Shown in pieces: positions 26,076 through 36,311 of a stretch of 64,000 nucleotides of DNA. The DNA is taken from positions 1-64,000 of the forward strand of contig CALXMA010000003.1 of the NCBI GenBank assembly GCA_944389345.1, given 5' to 3'. The translations under genes and the position numbers were made by a program. Below the pieces are notes generated by a model. That model saw nothing but the letters and a program-made list of their open reading frames with translations. It made no database searches and was not told the DNA's origin. The stretch's first letter is position 1, and each line of letters starts with the position of its first letter. Source of the stretch: an uncultured Alphaproteobacteria bacterium (GTDB taxonomy: Bacteria; Pseudomonadota; Alphaproteobacteria; Rs-D84).

Positions 26076-26471
26076 TTATTTCTGGTTTTGTCGTTGAATT
26101 AACATAATATCACGAACCAAAGACCCCGTTGATTTCATTCCGCGTCGATGCAAAGAATTCTGAACCGCGCGACAAAATCTGAATTTATCAAAACTAAATT
26201 CGCCCAGTCCCGGTATCAAATCGTAAACAGTCCGCGCCCGCAATATTCCATCTGGCGACAAACCGAACAACATATTACCCCCGAACACATACGCCAATTG
26301 CAAATCTTGGTCATATTTCGAAGAAAACACATCAACACGCGTGCCGGCCGGCAACACAGGCGCGAATTTGGCCGGGAACAACGCCTCGATTTTGCGTCCT
26401 GTATTCACCATATTAACGTGAACCATCTGGTCGGCAACGACAAAAGCAGATTGAACTGTATATTTTTCCAT
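26076..26471 (-). CDS. 131-residue hypothetical protein (MEKYTV type)
   Basis: Starts MEKYTVQSAFVVADQ. A strand-rich first half (RVDVFSSKYDQDLQLAYVFG, GNMLFGLSPDGILRARTVYD) is followed by a helical C-terminus (FDKFRFCRAVQNSLHRRGMK) that parallels FLFRIALFRALIGRG in its neighbour. No signal peptide or catalytic motif. It sits between tsf and the 25540-25965 gene in a minus-strand cluster of translation genes; a regulatory role would be speculation. Confidence 0.7.
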   Translation of the reverse strand: MEKYTVQSAFVVADQMVHVNMVNTGRKIEALFPAKFAPVLPAGTRVDVFSSKYDQDLQLAYVFGGNMLFGLSPDGILRARTVYDLIPGLGEFSFDKFRFCRAVQNSLHRRGMKSTGSLVRDIMLIQRQNQK

Positions 26472-26496
26472 TTTATTTTTTTCAACCCCGACACAC

Positions 26497-26526
26497 AGAA
26501 ATCCGGCGAATACACGCCGGATTTCT
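26497..26526 (-). terminator. Perfect 12-bp hairpin after tsf
   Basis: AGAAATCCGGCG (26497-26508) pairs with CGCCGGATTTCT (26515-26526), 6-nt loop. Read from tsf there is no strong T-run after it, so it may protect the rpsB-tsf mRNA 3' end or act as a partial terminator. Confidence 0.55.
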
Positions 26527-26548
26527 GGGAAACATTATCTTATAAACA

Positions 26549-27418
26549 TTACGACAACATTTTGGCAACTTCGTCGGCCAAATTGTCTTCGCGTTTCTGG
26601 ATGCCTTCGCCCAAAACAAAGTACGCAAACCCAGCCAATTTACCACCGGCTTCTTCTACGACTTGCTTTACGCTCTTGGACGGATCCATAACGAACGGCT
26701 GTTCTTCCAAAACAGTTTCGGCATAGTATTTGTGAATACGACCCTGGACCATTTTTTCAACAACCTGTTCTGGTTTGCCCGCGGTTGCCCCAGATTCAAT
26801 AAAGACCTTCTTTTCACGTTCGATGGCCGCCGGATCAACATCGGCGATTGTCATATATTCTGGTTTATTCGCGGCAATATGCATGGCGATTTTATTTCCG
26901 ATTTCGTCAATCTTGTCAGAATCACCATTGATTGCGACGACAACACCAATCTGGCCCATACCCGGCACCAACGCATTGTGAACATAAGAATAAATATGAT
27001 CGCCCGAAACCTTGGCAATACGACGCAGATTCATATTTTCACCGATTGTCGAAATCGCATTTGCGATATCATCTTTGACGGCATCCATTGTTGCATCAAA
27101 ATCGCCCTTTAATTCCATTGCCTTGGACGCGACATCGGCGACCAATTTCTGGAACTTGTCGTTTTTCGCAACAAAGTCTGTTTCTGCATTAACTTCGACA
27201 ACGCAACCCAAATCATCACATTTAACAACTGTGACCAACCCAGACGCGGCGACACGCCCTGCCTTGGACGCGGCCTTTACGATACCCTTCTGGCGCAACC
27301 AATCGGCGGCGGCTTCGATATCACCGTTTGTTTCGACCAATGCCTTTTTACAATCCATCATACCCGCAGATGTTTTTTCGCGCAGTTCTTGGATTAATTT
27401 AGTGGTTATTTCTGCCAT
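26549..27418 (-). CDS. tsf: Translation elongation factor Ts
   Basis: 289 residues. EF-Ts exchanges GDP for GTP on EF-Tu. The N-terminal UBA-like part (ITTKLIQELREKTSAGMMDC, KKALVETNGDIEAAADWLRQ) and the core (VEVNAETDFVAKNDKF with the TDFVAKN EF-Tu contact) are clear. The ATG at 27418 was chosen for MAEITTKLIQELR and the GGGGGA ribosome site. It follows rpsB in the classic operon. Confidence 0.97.
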   Translation of the reverse strand: MAEITTKLIQELREKTSAGMMDCKKALVETNGDIEAAADWLRQKGIVKAASKAGRVAASGLVTVVKCDDLGCVVEVNAETDFVAKNDKFQKLVADVASKAMELKGDFDATMDAVKDDIANAISTIGENMNLRRIAKVSGDHIYSYVHNALVPGMGQIGVVVAINGDSDKIDEIGNKIAMHIAANKPEYMTIADVDPAAIEREKKVFIESGATAGKPEQVVEKMVQGRIHKYYAETVLEEQPFVMDPSKSVKQVVEEAGGKLAGFAYFVLGEGIQKREDNLADEVAKMLS

Positions 27419-27485
27419 ATTTTCCCCCATATTTGTTTTCTGTGGCACGGCGGGGAACCGCCATGCCACCACAGTTGTTAGATAA

Positions 27486-28343
27486 TTATTTGTCGGCCTT
27501 TTCCGCCTTGTCCATCAATTTACTGCGACGTTCTGCGCGTGCTTCGGACGTTTTAGATTTCTGGCGTGCTTCTTTATCTTTGATATCCGCTTCGAAATCA
27601 TCGGCGACGCCATCCATATCGGATTCGACCTTTTTACCGGCCACCCCGCCCAGACGTTTTTCGATACCGGACAGAATCGCATCAACGAACAAATCACAGT
27701 ACAATTGGGTTGCACGCGACGCATCGTCATTACCCGGCACTGGGTAATCAACCAGTTCTGGGTTTGCATTCGTATCACAGATTGCGATTGTCGGAATATC
27801 CAAGATTTTTGCTTCGCGTACTGCATTAATTTCGCGTGGCACATCGATAACGACCATGGCCTGTGGCACACCGTGCATTTCCAAAATACCGCCGAAAATC
27901 GCACGCAGTTTTTCAACTTCTTTGGTCATTACGCCAACTTCTTTCTTGGTCAGGCCCAATTTATCTGCGTTTTCGATATCAGATTCCATCTTTTTCAAAC
28001 GACGGATAGACTGAGAAACCGTTGTCCAGTTGGTCAACATACCACCCAACCAACGATTGTTAACATAGAACTGTCCGCAACGTTCGGCGGCATCTTTGAC
28101 AATATCTTTGGCCTGATGCTTGGTCGCAACGAACAAAATTTTACCACCGGCGGCGGCAATCGCCTCTAACGCGACCAACGCGCGATGCAACAACGGCGCC
28201 GTTTTATTCAAATTAATAATATGAATTTTGTCTTTTACACCGTAAACATATGGTGTCATTAACGGGTTCCAGCGACGGGTATGGTGGCCAAAATGTACAC
28301 CGGCTTCCATCAACTGTTTCATAGTAAATGTTGGCAAAGCCAT
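27486..28343 (-). CDS. rpsB: 30S ribosomal protein S2
   Basis: 285 residues. Typical S2 blocks: MKQLMEAGVHFGHHTRRWNP, YGVKDKIHIINL, FVATKHQAKDIV, NNRWLGGMLTNW, IAICDTNANPELVDYPVPGN. The C-terminal extension (about 235-285) is rich in Lys/Arg/Asp/Glu, as is common in alphaproteobacterial S2. It is the first gene of the rpsB-tsf operon and has a structured leader. Confidence 0.97.
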   Translation of the reverse strand: MALPTFTMKQLMEAGVHFGHHTRRWNPLMTPYVYGVKDKIHIINLNKTAPLLHRALVALEAIAAAGGKILFVATKHQAKDIVKDAAERCGQFYVNNRWLGGMLTNWTTVSQSIRRLKKMESDIENADKLGLTKKEVGVMTKEVEKLRAIFGGILEMHGVPQAMVVIDVPREINAVREAKILDIPTIAICDTNANPELVDYPVPGNDDASRATQLYCDLFVDAILSGIEKRLGGVAGKKVESDMDGVADDFEADIKDKEARQKSKTSEARAERRSKLMDKAEKADK

Positions 28344-28375
28344 TTTAATATCCTTTGTTTTCTGTTGTTATCCTC

Positions 28376-28428
28376 GCCGTTCGCGAAACCAAATTTTCAT
28401 TTGGACAGAAACTTGTTAACCGAACGAC
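28376..28428 (-). promoter_or_regulatory. Structured 5' leader of rpsB
   Basis: On the minus strand, GTCGTTCG (28428-28421) pairs with CGAACGGC (28383-28376), closing an inner hairpin CCAAAT-GAAA-ATTTGG (28404-28389) with a GNRA loop. It lies about 35 nt before the rpsB start. Many bacteria autoregulate rpsB by S2 binding its leader; this element fits that role but is not shown to do so. Confidence 0.6.
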
Positions 28429-28572
28429 TGTGTCCTTCACGCAAAAACGTGTAGCGGGATAATAGACTAAAACACCACAAAAATCAAGTAAAAATTGTTT
28501 TTTGTCAACCATCATCCATATTTTGTACAACTATTTGACAAAACTAATTTTTCGTATAAACATTGTCTTACA

Positions 28573-30414
28573 ATGAGGTTCGCCCGCATACTGCTTTTAT
28601 CATGTTATATGACCACACCATACACTGGTGCCCTGGCCCGATATACGCCTGGTCTGGACTGTTTGGATTCCGAATATGCCGATGCCCACCCGGCCGAATG
28701 TGGCAAAAAATCGTATTTTACCGCCACAACAATATCAATGATGTCTGGCGCGACATTATTGGGTGGCGCACTTGCCTGGCTTGGTATGTCGGCATGGGGT
28801 AATGAAACAGACAGCGCCGACCCGACACAAACATTTCAACCAACATTACCGGCATACAACATGGTGGGTGGCGACGTTGAATCAATACACCTGGCAACCG
28901 CAACCACAACCCCAGAATACGAAAAAAACGCGAACCAATATGACGACATTCGTTTGGGTTATTCCATCGCCCGCGGTTTTACAGGACGCGGTTCAACAAT
29001 TGCGATACTGGATTCTGGCGACGACACATGGCACGGATACGCGGTCGCAACGATTGCATCTGGGCCAATATCACCAAACGCCACGGTACAGCAATACAAA
29101 ATTGCCAACAGCCCAACAGATTTTTTACCATATTCCGACATAGGCGACGTAATACAATCCGCATCTGATGCAGACATTTTTAACGCCAGTTGGTCCGTTC
29201 CCATGCGCGCGACAGAACTGGCATCACGCCAACAATTAATCCGACTGACCAATGAACACTTTGTCAGCCAACTGATTCAATCGGCGAACCGTGGCGCCAT
29301 TTTTGTTTGGGCGGCCGGGAATGATGCCAGCGCACAAAGCAGTTTATTATCCGCGATGCCGGCGGTAATTCCAGAATTACAGGGCCACTTTGTAAACGTC
29401 GTCGCCTGGGACACATCAAAAAATACCCTGGCCGATTACAGCAACGCATGTGGCATAACAAAACAATGGTGCATAACCGCACCCGGCACAGGCATTTCCG
29501 TTGGGCACCAACATGCCACCGGGACCAGTTTTGCGACCCCAATTGTATCATCTGCCATTGCTGTAATCAAAGAAGCGTTCCCATATATGTCCGCACCCGA
29601 AATAACATCACTGTTATTTGAAACGGCACGGGATCTGGGTGAACCCGGGGTTGATGACATATACGGCCACGGAATGCTGGACCTGGAACGCGCAACCCGC
29701 CCGGTGGGCGTACCCCTGGTCCCAATCGATGGCGCCCCGGCCCAAGAATTACACGCGGTCCGTATGCCTGGCACCATTGCCCGCAACATAATTGATACAA
29801 ATCCGCAATTCGCATACTTTGATAAATACGGTCGCGCATTTAACGCGAACATATCAGATATAATTTCAATAAAAAATCCAGGCATCGGATTTCAACGTCT
29901 GCGCGCCACCCCAGAAATTAATGTGTTAAAACTGGGTGCGCTGGAATTCGGACTTATGACCAGTGATATTGTTCTTGGTGATGGATTTATGCAGACACGT
30001 GGTAATGATATGTTTAATTTTGTCGGCACAAAAAATTCTATTACTTTTGGCGACATAACCCTGACCCAGCGCATCAGAATCGCATTTGGCACGCCACAGA
30101 CAACCACGAATTCTGTTATAACTAATTTTTCCAATATTTATATGACATCAATCGGCCTGGACGCACAATACCAAGATTGGACATTCGGGATTTCTATCCC
30201 AGACACCATTATCGACGGCACAATGACCATGCGATTACCAACCGGAAAAAACGCCACAGGAACCATTATCTATCGCGATTATTCCATAGACCTGATGTCA
30301 CGTCCCGCCATAGAATATTCCGCATCATACAAATCCATCACCGCCAGTTTTGTTGACTATCCATACGGCACCGATGAATTCTTTATCATGGTCAAAGGCA
30401 ACATAAAATTTTAG
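28573..30414 (+). CDS. Secreted subtilisin-like (S8) serine protease, probably surface-anchored
   Basis: 613 residues from the ATG at 28573. A weak signal or anchor is near the N-terminus (ARILLLSCYMTTPYTGALA) and a hydrophobic Ala/Gly segment at about 55-72. The triad is complete: Asp in STIAILDSG, His in DTWHGYAVATIASG, Ser in GTSFATPIVSSA, with the oxyanion Asn in FVWAAGND. Asp and His are only about 7 residues apart, unusually close. The C-terminal 200 residues are strand-rich and end in FIMVKGNIKF, resembling a small outer-membrane barrel. The start lies only about 6 nt past the expected transcription start and has no ribosome site. It precedes the alpha-2-macroglobulin gene. Confidence 0.85.
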   Translation: MRFARILLLSCYMTTPYTGALARYTPGLDCLDSEYADAHPAECGKKSYFTATTISMMSGATLLGGALAWLGMSAWGNETDSADPTQTFQPTLPAYNMVGGDVESIHLATATTTPEYEKNANQYDDIRLGYSIARGFTGRGSTIAILDSGDDTWHGYAVATIASGPISPNATVQQYKIANSPTDFLPYSDIGDVIQSASDADIFNASWSVPMRATELASRQQLIRLTNEHFVSQLIQSANRGAIFVWAAGNDASAQSSLLSAMPAVIPELQGHFVNVVAWDTSKNTLADYSNACGITKQWCITAPGTGISVGHQHATGTSFATPIVSSAIAVIKEAFPYMSAPEITSLLFETARDLGEPGVDDIYGHGMLDLERATRPVGVPLVPIDGAPAQELHAVRMPGTIARNIIDTNPQFAYFDKYGRAFNANISDIISIKNPGIGFQRLRATPEINVLKLGALEFGLMTSDIVLGDGFMQTRGNDMFNFVGTKNSITFGDITLTQRIRIAFGTPQTTTNSVITNFSNIYMTSIGLDAQYQDWTFGISIPDTIIDGTMTMRLPTGKNATGTIIYRDYSIDLMSRPAIEYSASYKSITASFVDYPYGTDEFFIMVKGNIKF

Positions 30415-30521
30415 CCCTTCTACCCGACACCGGCACGTTGTTGCAAAAATCAAACAAAAATAATTTGATTATTGGCGTTTTCACTTATAATATAAATTAC
30501 TGTCAAAGGAAGGGCTTTTCT

Positions 30522-33500
30522 ATGCAACGCAAACAATCTGTAAAACGTCAACAATCCACAAAATCACGCACGACGCGCACGGGCACGATTAATCAAAAAA
30601 AATCGCACATTTTACGCAAACTGATATGGGGACTGGGCGGATTAATTGTGTGCGGGATTATTGCTGTTTCTGCATATTTCATCGTACGTAATAACGCAAA
30701 TAAAACCGAACTGGGGGCGAATATTTCTGCACCCGCACCGGCCGAATTCTTTGACAATAACACCATGTTTTTTGCGACAAACGGTGGTATCCCAGATGTA
30801 AATAACGACCGCGAATTGCATAACCCCGACGCGTTTTCAATAACATATTCTGTTGAATCTGGTGAATATCGTCCGGCATTCGATGTGAACATTGATGAAT
30901 CAGATTTGACCCAATATGTAAAAATAACGCCTTTTATCCGTGGCACATGGAAAATAAATGGCGACACTATAACATTCTATCCAGAATCTTGGTGGCCCGC
31001 CGGCACAAAATTCACGGTAAAGACAGATAAAAAATTATTCAACCCGGACACCCGCCCAAACACATTACGCACATCATTCACAACCCCGGACATTACGGCA
31101 ACAATCGATAATTTCAATATGTACCCCGCACCAAACGATAAAAAATCTGTGATTGGTGTTGCGGTCATATCATTTAATTACGAAATTGATACATCACATT
31201 TTGATGACAAAGTATCGGTAAAACTGGACGGCGACAAATTGGGCTTTACGACAAAATTTGATAAATTCCACCGTACCGCATTCATAATAACCGAACCGGT
31301 AAAAATCACATCAGAACCACAAATTATACGCGTAAAGTTAAACCGCGTGCCGGCAATGTCTGGGGATTCCCGCACAGAAAAAATCAACGCCAATCTGACA
31401 CTGGAATCGGCGGATAATATATTCAAAATCGCAAATATGGAAACCGCGGTTGCCGATGATACAGACGGCAATGCACAACAGTTAATATTATTAAACACCA
31501 CAACATCCGCACGTTCTGGAATTGATTGGTCAAAATATATAACCGCATATTTATTACCGAAATATCATGACGATTCCGAACGTGCAAACGAAACACCACA
31601 CACATGGGCACGCGACGAAATCACCGATACTGTTTTACAAGAATCCGAAAAATTAACAATTACACCAATGGATTTTGCGACCCCGAACGGTGTTTTCCAG
31701 TACGCATTTTCATTCGACGTATCGGATAAAACCGCGCGTTATATTTACATGGACATAAAACCGGGCGCAGATTCTGAAAATGGTTTTACAATGAAAAACG
31801 GTCTGACCGGTGTATTACCCGTTCCGTATCCCGAACGCGCGGTCAAAATTGCGGGGTCTGGGGCGCTGTTATCACTGGCCGGCGACCGCCAATTGGGGAT
31901 TGTTGCACGTGGTGGTGTTGACACGGCATACGTTAACCTGTACAAAATAAAATCATCTGAAATCAATCATCTGATATCACAAACATATAATGTATTCGCC
32001 CAAAGTATGGAATTCAAATCTTATGCATTTGGCGTATACGATATGTCTGTCGTATTCCAGAAAAAAATATCATTTGCGAATCCGTCCATGACACGCACAG
32101 ATTATGCATCTGTTGACCTGGGCGATTACCTGGACAGAACATACGGCGACAACACGGGCATATTTATTGTTCAAACAGGCACATCGGAAAATCAAACAGA
32201 ATTCAACGACAAACGTCTGATTTTATTAACCGACATGGGCATAATACGCAAAGTCAATCTGGACGGTTCATCGGCGGTATTTGTATCAAAACTGTCGGAC
32301 GGAACACCGGCGGGCGACATTGAAATATCTGTATTGGGTCGCAATGGTAATGCGGTATGGGCCGGACGCACGGACGCGAACGGTCGCGCCAACATCCCAG
32401 AATTGCCATGGTCTGAATATCGTGGTGCACGCGAACCCGTGGCGGTCGTTGCGCGCAATGGCAATGACGTATCATTTATTCCATACAACGCATACAATCA
32501 ACAGGTTGAATATTCTAAATTTGATATAGACGGAATATATACAACCGCATCAACGCCACTGAACGCATTTATGTTTTCAGATCGTGGAATCTATCGCCCG
32601 GGCGAAGAACTGACAATTGGTGCAATCGTCAAAAACAAAACCTTTACCGCGTTGGCGGGCATACCCGTTAAATTCCAGATGTACGATTCGCGTGGTCGCG
32701 TTGCGATGGAAAAAACATTTTCGTTAAAACCAAACGGAATGTTCGACCTAGAATTTGATATCCCAAACGACGCGCCATTGGGTTCATGGACCGCATATTT
32801 GTATTCATTGACGTCAACGAACAATCTGGATGATATGCTGGGGATGACGACATTCAATGTCCAAGAATTTACCCCCGACACAATGAAAATCACCGCGAAT
32901 ATCAACGGCGCACTGGATGACGGATGGATTCCATCAGACAATATAACCGCTAACGTTTCATTGCGTAATTTGTTTGGCACCCCCGCATCAGACAGACGCA
33001 TATCCGCGCATGCAACACTGACACCAACCAAGTTTGCATTTCCCGAATACCCAGAATATGAATTCACACCGAATTTTATATCTGGCACGGGACTGGCCGA
33101 CAATACCGCACGTCGCGCGCAAACATTTACCGCGGATTTAACAGACACACGTACGGACGCAAATGGTACGGCAACATTGGCACTGGATTTCAATCAACAT
33201 ATTCCGAATGGCACATATACATTGACATTGAACATTCGGGGATTTGAATCGAACGCCGGCACGGGTGTACAAACAAACATAACAACCCAGGTATCGGATT
33301 ATAAATACTTAATCGGATGGCACGCGAATTCTGACCTGGAATACATAAATACTAATGCCCCACGCACTGTGAATATTGTCGCACTGGACCACACCGCGAC
33401 ACCGACCGCGGTACCGGATTTAACATTACGTATTATACGTCGCGAAAACCAAACCAGTTTGGTCAAAGACTATAACAATTTCTATAAATACCAAACCGTG

Positions 33501-36311
33501 TCACGCGACCACATCGTGTCCCAAAACAAAATAGACATCCCCACAACTGGCACAGACATAAAACTGGATACGACAACCGGTGGCACATATTTTGCACAAA
33601 TTGTCGATGCATCAGATCGTATCTTGGCCAACATAGAATATTTTGTTGCCGGCACAGAAAACACGTCTTTGGAAACAGACACAACGGCCGAATTACAAAT
33701 AAAACTAAATCGCAATCAATACGCACCCGGCGATGATATCAGTGTCAGCATTACCGCCCCATACACAGGTACGGGCCTGATAACAATTGAACGGGATAAA
33801 GTATACGCATACAAATGGTTCCGCACGAATTCGACTTCGTCGATTCAACACATTACCCTGCCCGATGGTTTTACAGGCACGGGATACGTAAACGTGTCAT
33901 TTGTCCGCGATATAAACAGTCGCGACGTATTCACAACACCATACGCATACGCGGTGGCACCGTTTTCTGCGGACACATCGGCCCAAGAAATAAATATATC
34001 GTTGGACGTGCCCGAAAAAATCACGAATAATCAACTGGCTGTAAAATACACGACATCGGCCGATTCAGACATTATGATATTTGCGGTAAATCGCGGAATA
34101 TTACAGGTTGCAAAATATCAAATACCGAACCCGATTGCGCATTTCTTTGAAAAATCTGCATTACAGGTCAGCACATATCAAATATTGTCATTATTATTAC
34201 CAGAATATAAAATCTTGCGCGAGTATGCCAAAACCGGCGGTGGCGATTACGGTACCACGGATGGCGCCGGCGCAATCGCACAAAATCCATTTGCGCGCAA
34301 CAACCTGCCACCGGTCGCATTTTATTCTAAAATAATTCACACACGCGCAAACGTGCCCGGCACAGTAAACTTTGAAATTCCGGACTATTTCAATGGCGAA
34401 CTGGCCGTGTTTGCCGTGGCGACGAACGCAACCGCGGTTGGTTCTGGGGACACAAAAACATTGGTGCAATCGCCGGTTATAATATCCACATCTGCACCAT
34501 TGGCGGTGGCACCGGGCGACACATTCAAAATAAATTCTGTCATCACCAATATGATACAGAATTCTGGCCCAAACACACCCGCCACGGGCACAATATCTGC
34601 GACGTCGGGTCTGGAAATAACCGGGAACACAACACAAACCGGAACAATATCGGAAAATTCAGACCGGCTATTCACATTCGATGCCCGCGCCACGGATAAA
34701 CTTGGCAATGCAGACATAACCGTACAGGCAACTTTGTCGCCAACGAACGCAGACAATATGTCCCGCACATCTACCACAGGATTATCTGTACGGCCCGCGA
34801 CAACATACACAACAAAAATCACAACGGGCATAATGGATTCCGACACAACAACGGTGTCCAAATTCCATACAGATATGTACCCAGAACAAATGACGAATCA
34901 CCTGTATGTATCGCGCGGTGCACTGGGGATGATTATGCCATTGTTTGAATACTTGCGTAATTACGAATACCCATGCACAGAACAACTGGTATCACGTGCG
35001 ATGCCGTACGCAATTATCCCGACAAACGATTTTCTGGGGATAGACCATGATGCATCAAACAAGAAAATATCAGAAACAATCAACGCGTTAAAAAATCGCC
35101 AAAATTATGACGGTTCATTTGCGCTGTGGCCCGGGGACATATCTGCGCGCGACACCGCATCAGATGCAAACACGGCATACTTGACCGCATATACAGTACA
35201 CTTTTTAACTATTGCACGCGACATGGGATTTGCCGTACCGAACGAAATGTTATCACGCGGAATTGATTACCTGCGTACATACGCGGGTCAAACAATAACA
35301 GACGACGCATCGGCACGCGCAACCGCATACGCAATTTATACAGTATCTATTAATGATTACGTCACAACGAATTACATAGATACATTTACCCAATATGCGA
35401 ATGAAAATATCCCCGAATGGGAATCTGGGTTGATGGGCGCATATATCGCATCATCATACAAGATATTAAAACAAGACGACATCGCATACGATTTAATAGA
35501 AAAATACGCTATGTCTGATCGCCCACAATTTGAATATTTCAACATGTATGATAATAATGTTGCGAATGACGCGATGTATTATTATCTGATGGCGCGCCAT
35601 TTCACCCCCAAAAACATCACAGAATCCAATGCGATATGGAACTATGTATCATCTGGAAACTATGACGCGTACACATCGGCAATTGTGATTATGGGATTAA
35701 CCACGGCCCCAGACACAGATTCAATTTCTGAAATCGGCATTACCACAAATTCTGACACTGCAACAATAACCACAGAATCAGAATCTGGCATAATCGCAAC
35801 AATTCCATCAGACGCCACAGAACTGGAATTAAAATGTCCGTCATGTTCAACCGATTCGCCGTTATTCTATACGATATACCAGGCGGGATACCCGACACAT
35901 ACGTCGCCCACATCTGATGGCCTGGAAATATCCAGAAAATATTACGATGCAAACGGGAACCAGATTACATCTGCAACGGTTGGCGATACAATTACTGTAA
36001 AAATATCTGCCCGAACACGTGGCGACACGAAACACGCGGACAACGTTGTAATTGTCGATTTATTACCGGGCGGATTTACCCCAACCCCGGATTCAATAAC
36101 GGGCGACATGGAATTTTCAGAATCCCGCGAAGACCGTGTTCTGATTTACACAGACCTGGATCGTACAACGCACGAATTCACATACACTGTAACCGCTGGT
36201 GCGATTGGGAAATTTACGATACCGGCCATAACGGCGGAATCAATGTATAATTCTGCGATTCGTGCAACCGACGACACAGGCACATTTACGGTATTAAATG
36301 AATCGAACTAA
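30522..36311 (+). CDS. Bacterial alpha-2-macroglobulin with thioester motif
   Basis: 1929 residues from the ATG at 30522, which has AAGGAAGGG upstream. A basic N-terminus precedes one transmembrane helix (about 37-58); there is no lipobox, so it is anchored in the inner membrane rather than lipidated as in E. coli YfhM. Macroglobulin-like domains follow, with the A2M bait and family region (DRGIYRPGEELTIGAIVKNK at about 690, then SDRGIY context). The thioester CTEQ is in EYPCTEQLVSRAMPY at about 1490, in the complement-like helical domain (AYLTAYTVHFLTIARDMGF). The C-terminal domain has VVIVDLLPGGFTP. Family members trap proteases that breach the outer membrane. pbpC overlaps its 3' end. Confidence 0.95.
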   Translation: MQRKQSVKRQQSTKSRTTRTGTINQKKSHILRKLIWGLGGLIVCGIIAVSAYFIVRNNANKTELGANISAPAPAEFFDNNTMFFATNGGIPDVNNDRELHNPDAFSITYSVESGEYRPAFDVNIDESDLTQYVKITPFIRGTWKINGDTITFYPESWWPAGTKFTVKTDKKLFNPDTRPNTLRTSFTTPDITATIDNFNMYPAPNDKKSVIGVAVISFNYEIDTSHFDDKVSVKLDGDKLGFTTKFDKFHRTAFIITEPVKITSEPQIIRVKLNRVPAMSGDSRTEKINANLTLESADNIFKIANMETAVADDTDGNAQQLILLNTTTSARSGIDWSKYITAYLLPKYHDDSERANETPHTWARDEITDTVLQESEKLTITPMDFATPNGVFQYAFSFDVSDKTARYIYMDIKPGADSENGFTMKNGLTGVLPVPYPERAVKIAGSGALLSLAGDRQLGIVARGGVDTAYVNLYKIKSSEINHLISQTYNVFAQSMEFKSYAFGVYDMSVVFQKKISFANPSMTRTDYASVDLGDYLDRTYGDNTGIFIVQTGTSENQTEFNDKRLILLTDMGIIRKVNLDGSSAVFVSKLSDGTPAGDIEISVLGRNGNAVWAGRTDANGRANIPELPWSEYRGAREPVAVVARNGNDVSFIPYNAYNQQVEYSKFDIDGIYTTASTPLNAFMFSDRGIYRPGEELTIGAIVKNKTFTALAGIPVKFQMYDSRGRVAMEKTFSLKPNGMFDLEFDIPNDAPLGSWTAYLYSLTSTNNLDDMLGMTTFNVQEFTPDTMKITANINGALDDGWIPSDNITANVSLRNLFGTPASDRRISAHATLTPTKFAFPEYPEYEFTPNFISGTGLADNTARRAQTFTADLTDTRTDANGTATLALDFNQHIPNGTYTLTLNIRGFESNAGTGVQTNITTQVSDYKYLIGWHANSDLEYINTNAPRTVNIVALDHTATPTAVPDLTLRIIRRENQTSLVKDYNNFYKYQTVSRDHIVSQNKIDIPTTGTDIKLDTTTGGTYFAQIVDASDRILANIEYFVAGTENTSLETDTTAELQIKLNRNQYAPGDDISVSITAPYTGTGLITIERDKVYAYKWFRTNSTSSIQHITLPDGFTGTGYVNVSFVRDINSRDVFTTPYAYAVAPFSADTSAQEINISLDVPEKITNNQLAVKYTTSADSDIMIFAVNRGILQVAKYQIPNPIAHFFEKSALQVSTYQILSLLLPEYKILREYAKTGGGDYGTTDGAGAIAQNPFARNNLPPVAFYSKIIHTRANVPGTVNFEIPDYFNGELAVFAVATNATAVGSGDTKTLVQSPVIISTSAPLAVAPGDTFKINSVITNMIQNSGPNTPATGTISATSGLEITGNTTQTGTISENSDRLFTFDARATDKLGNADITVQATLSPTNADNMSRTSTTGLSVRPATTYTTKITTGIMDSDTTTVSKFHTDMYPEQMTNHLYVSRGALGMIMPLFEYLRNYEYPCTEQLVSRAMPYAIIPTNDFLGIDHDASNKKISETINALKNRQNYDGSFALWPGDISARDTASDANTAYLTAYTVHFLTIARDMGFAVPNEMLSRGIDYLRTYAGQTITDDASARATAYAIYTVSINDYVTTNYIDTFTQYANENIPEWESGLMGAYIASSYKILKQDDIAYDLIEKYAMSDRPQFEYFNMYDNNVANDAMYYYLMARHFTPKNITESNAIWNYVSSGNYDAYTSAIVIMGLTTAPDTDSISEIGITTNSDTATITTESESGIIATIPSDATELELKCPSCSTDSPLFYTIYQAGYPTHTSPTSDGLEISRKYYDANGNQITSATVGDTITVKISARTRGDTKHADNVVIVDLLPGGFTPTPDSITGDMEFSESREDRVLIYTDLDRTTHEFTYTVTAGAIGKFTIPAITAESMYNSAIRATDDTGTFTVLNESN

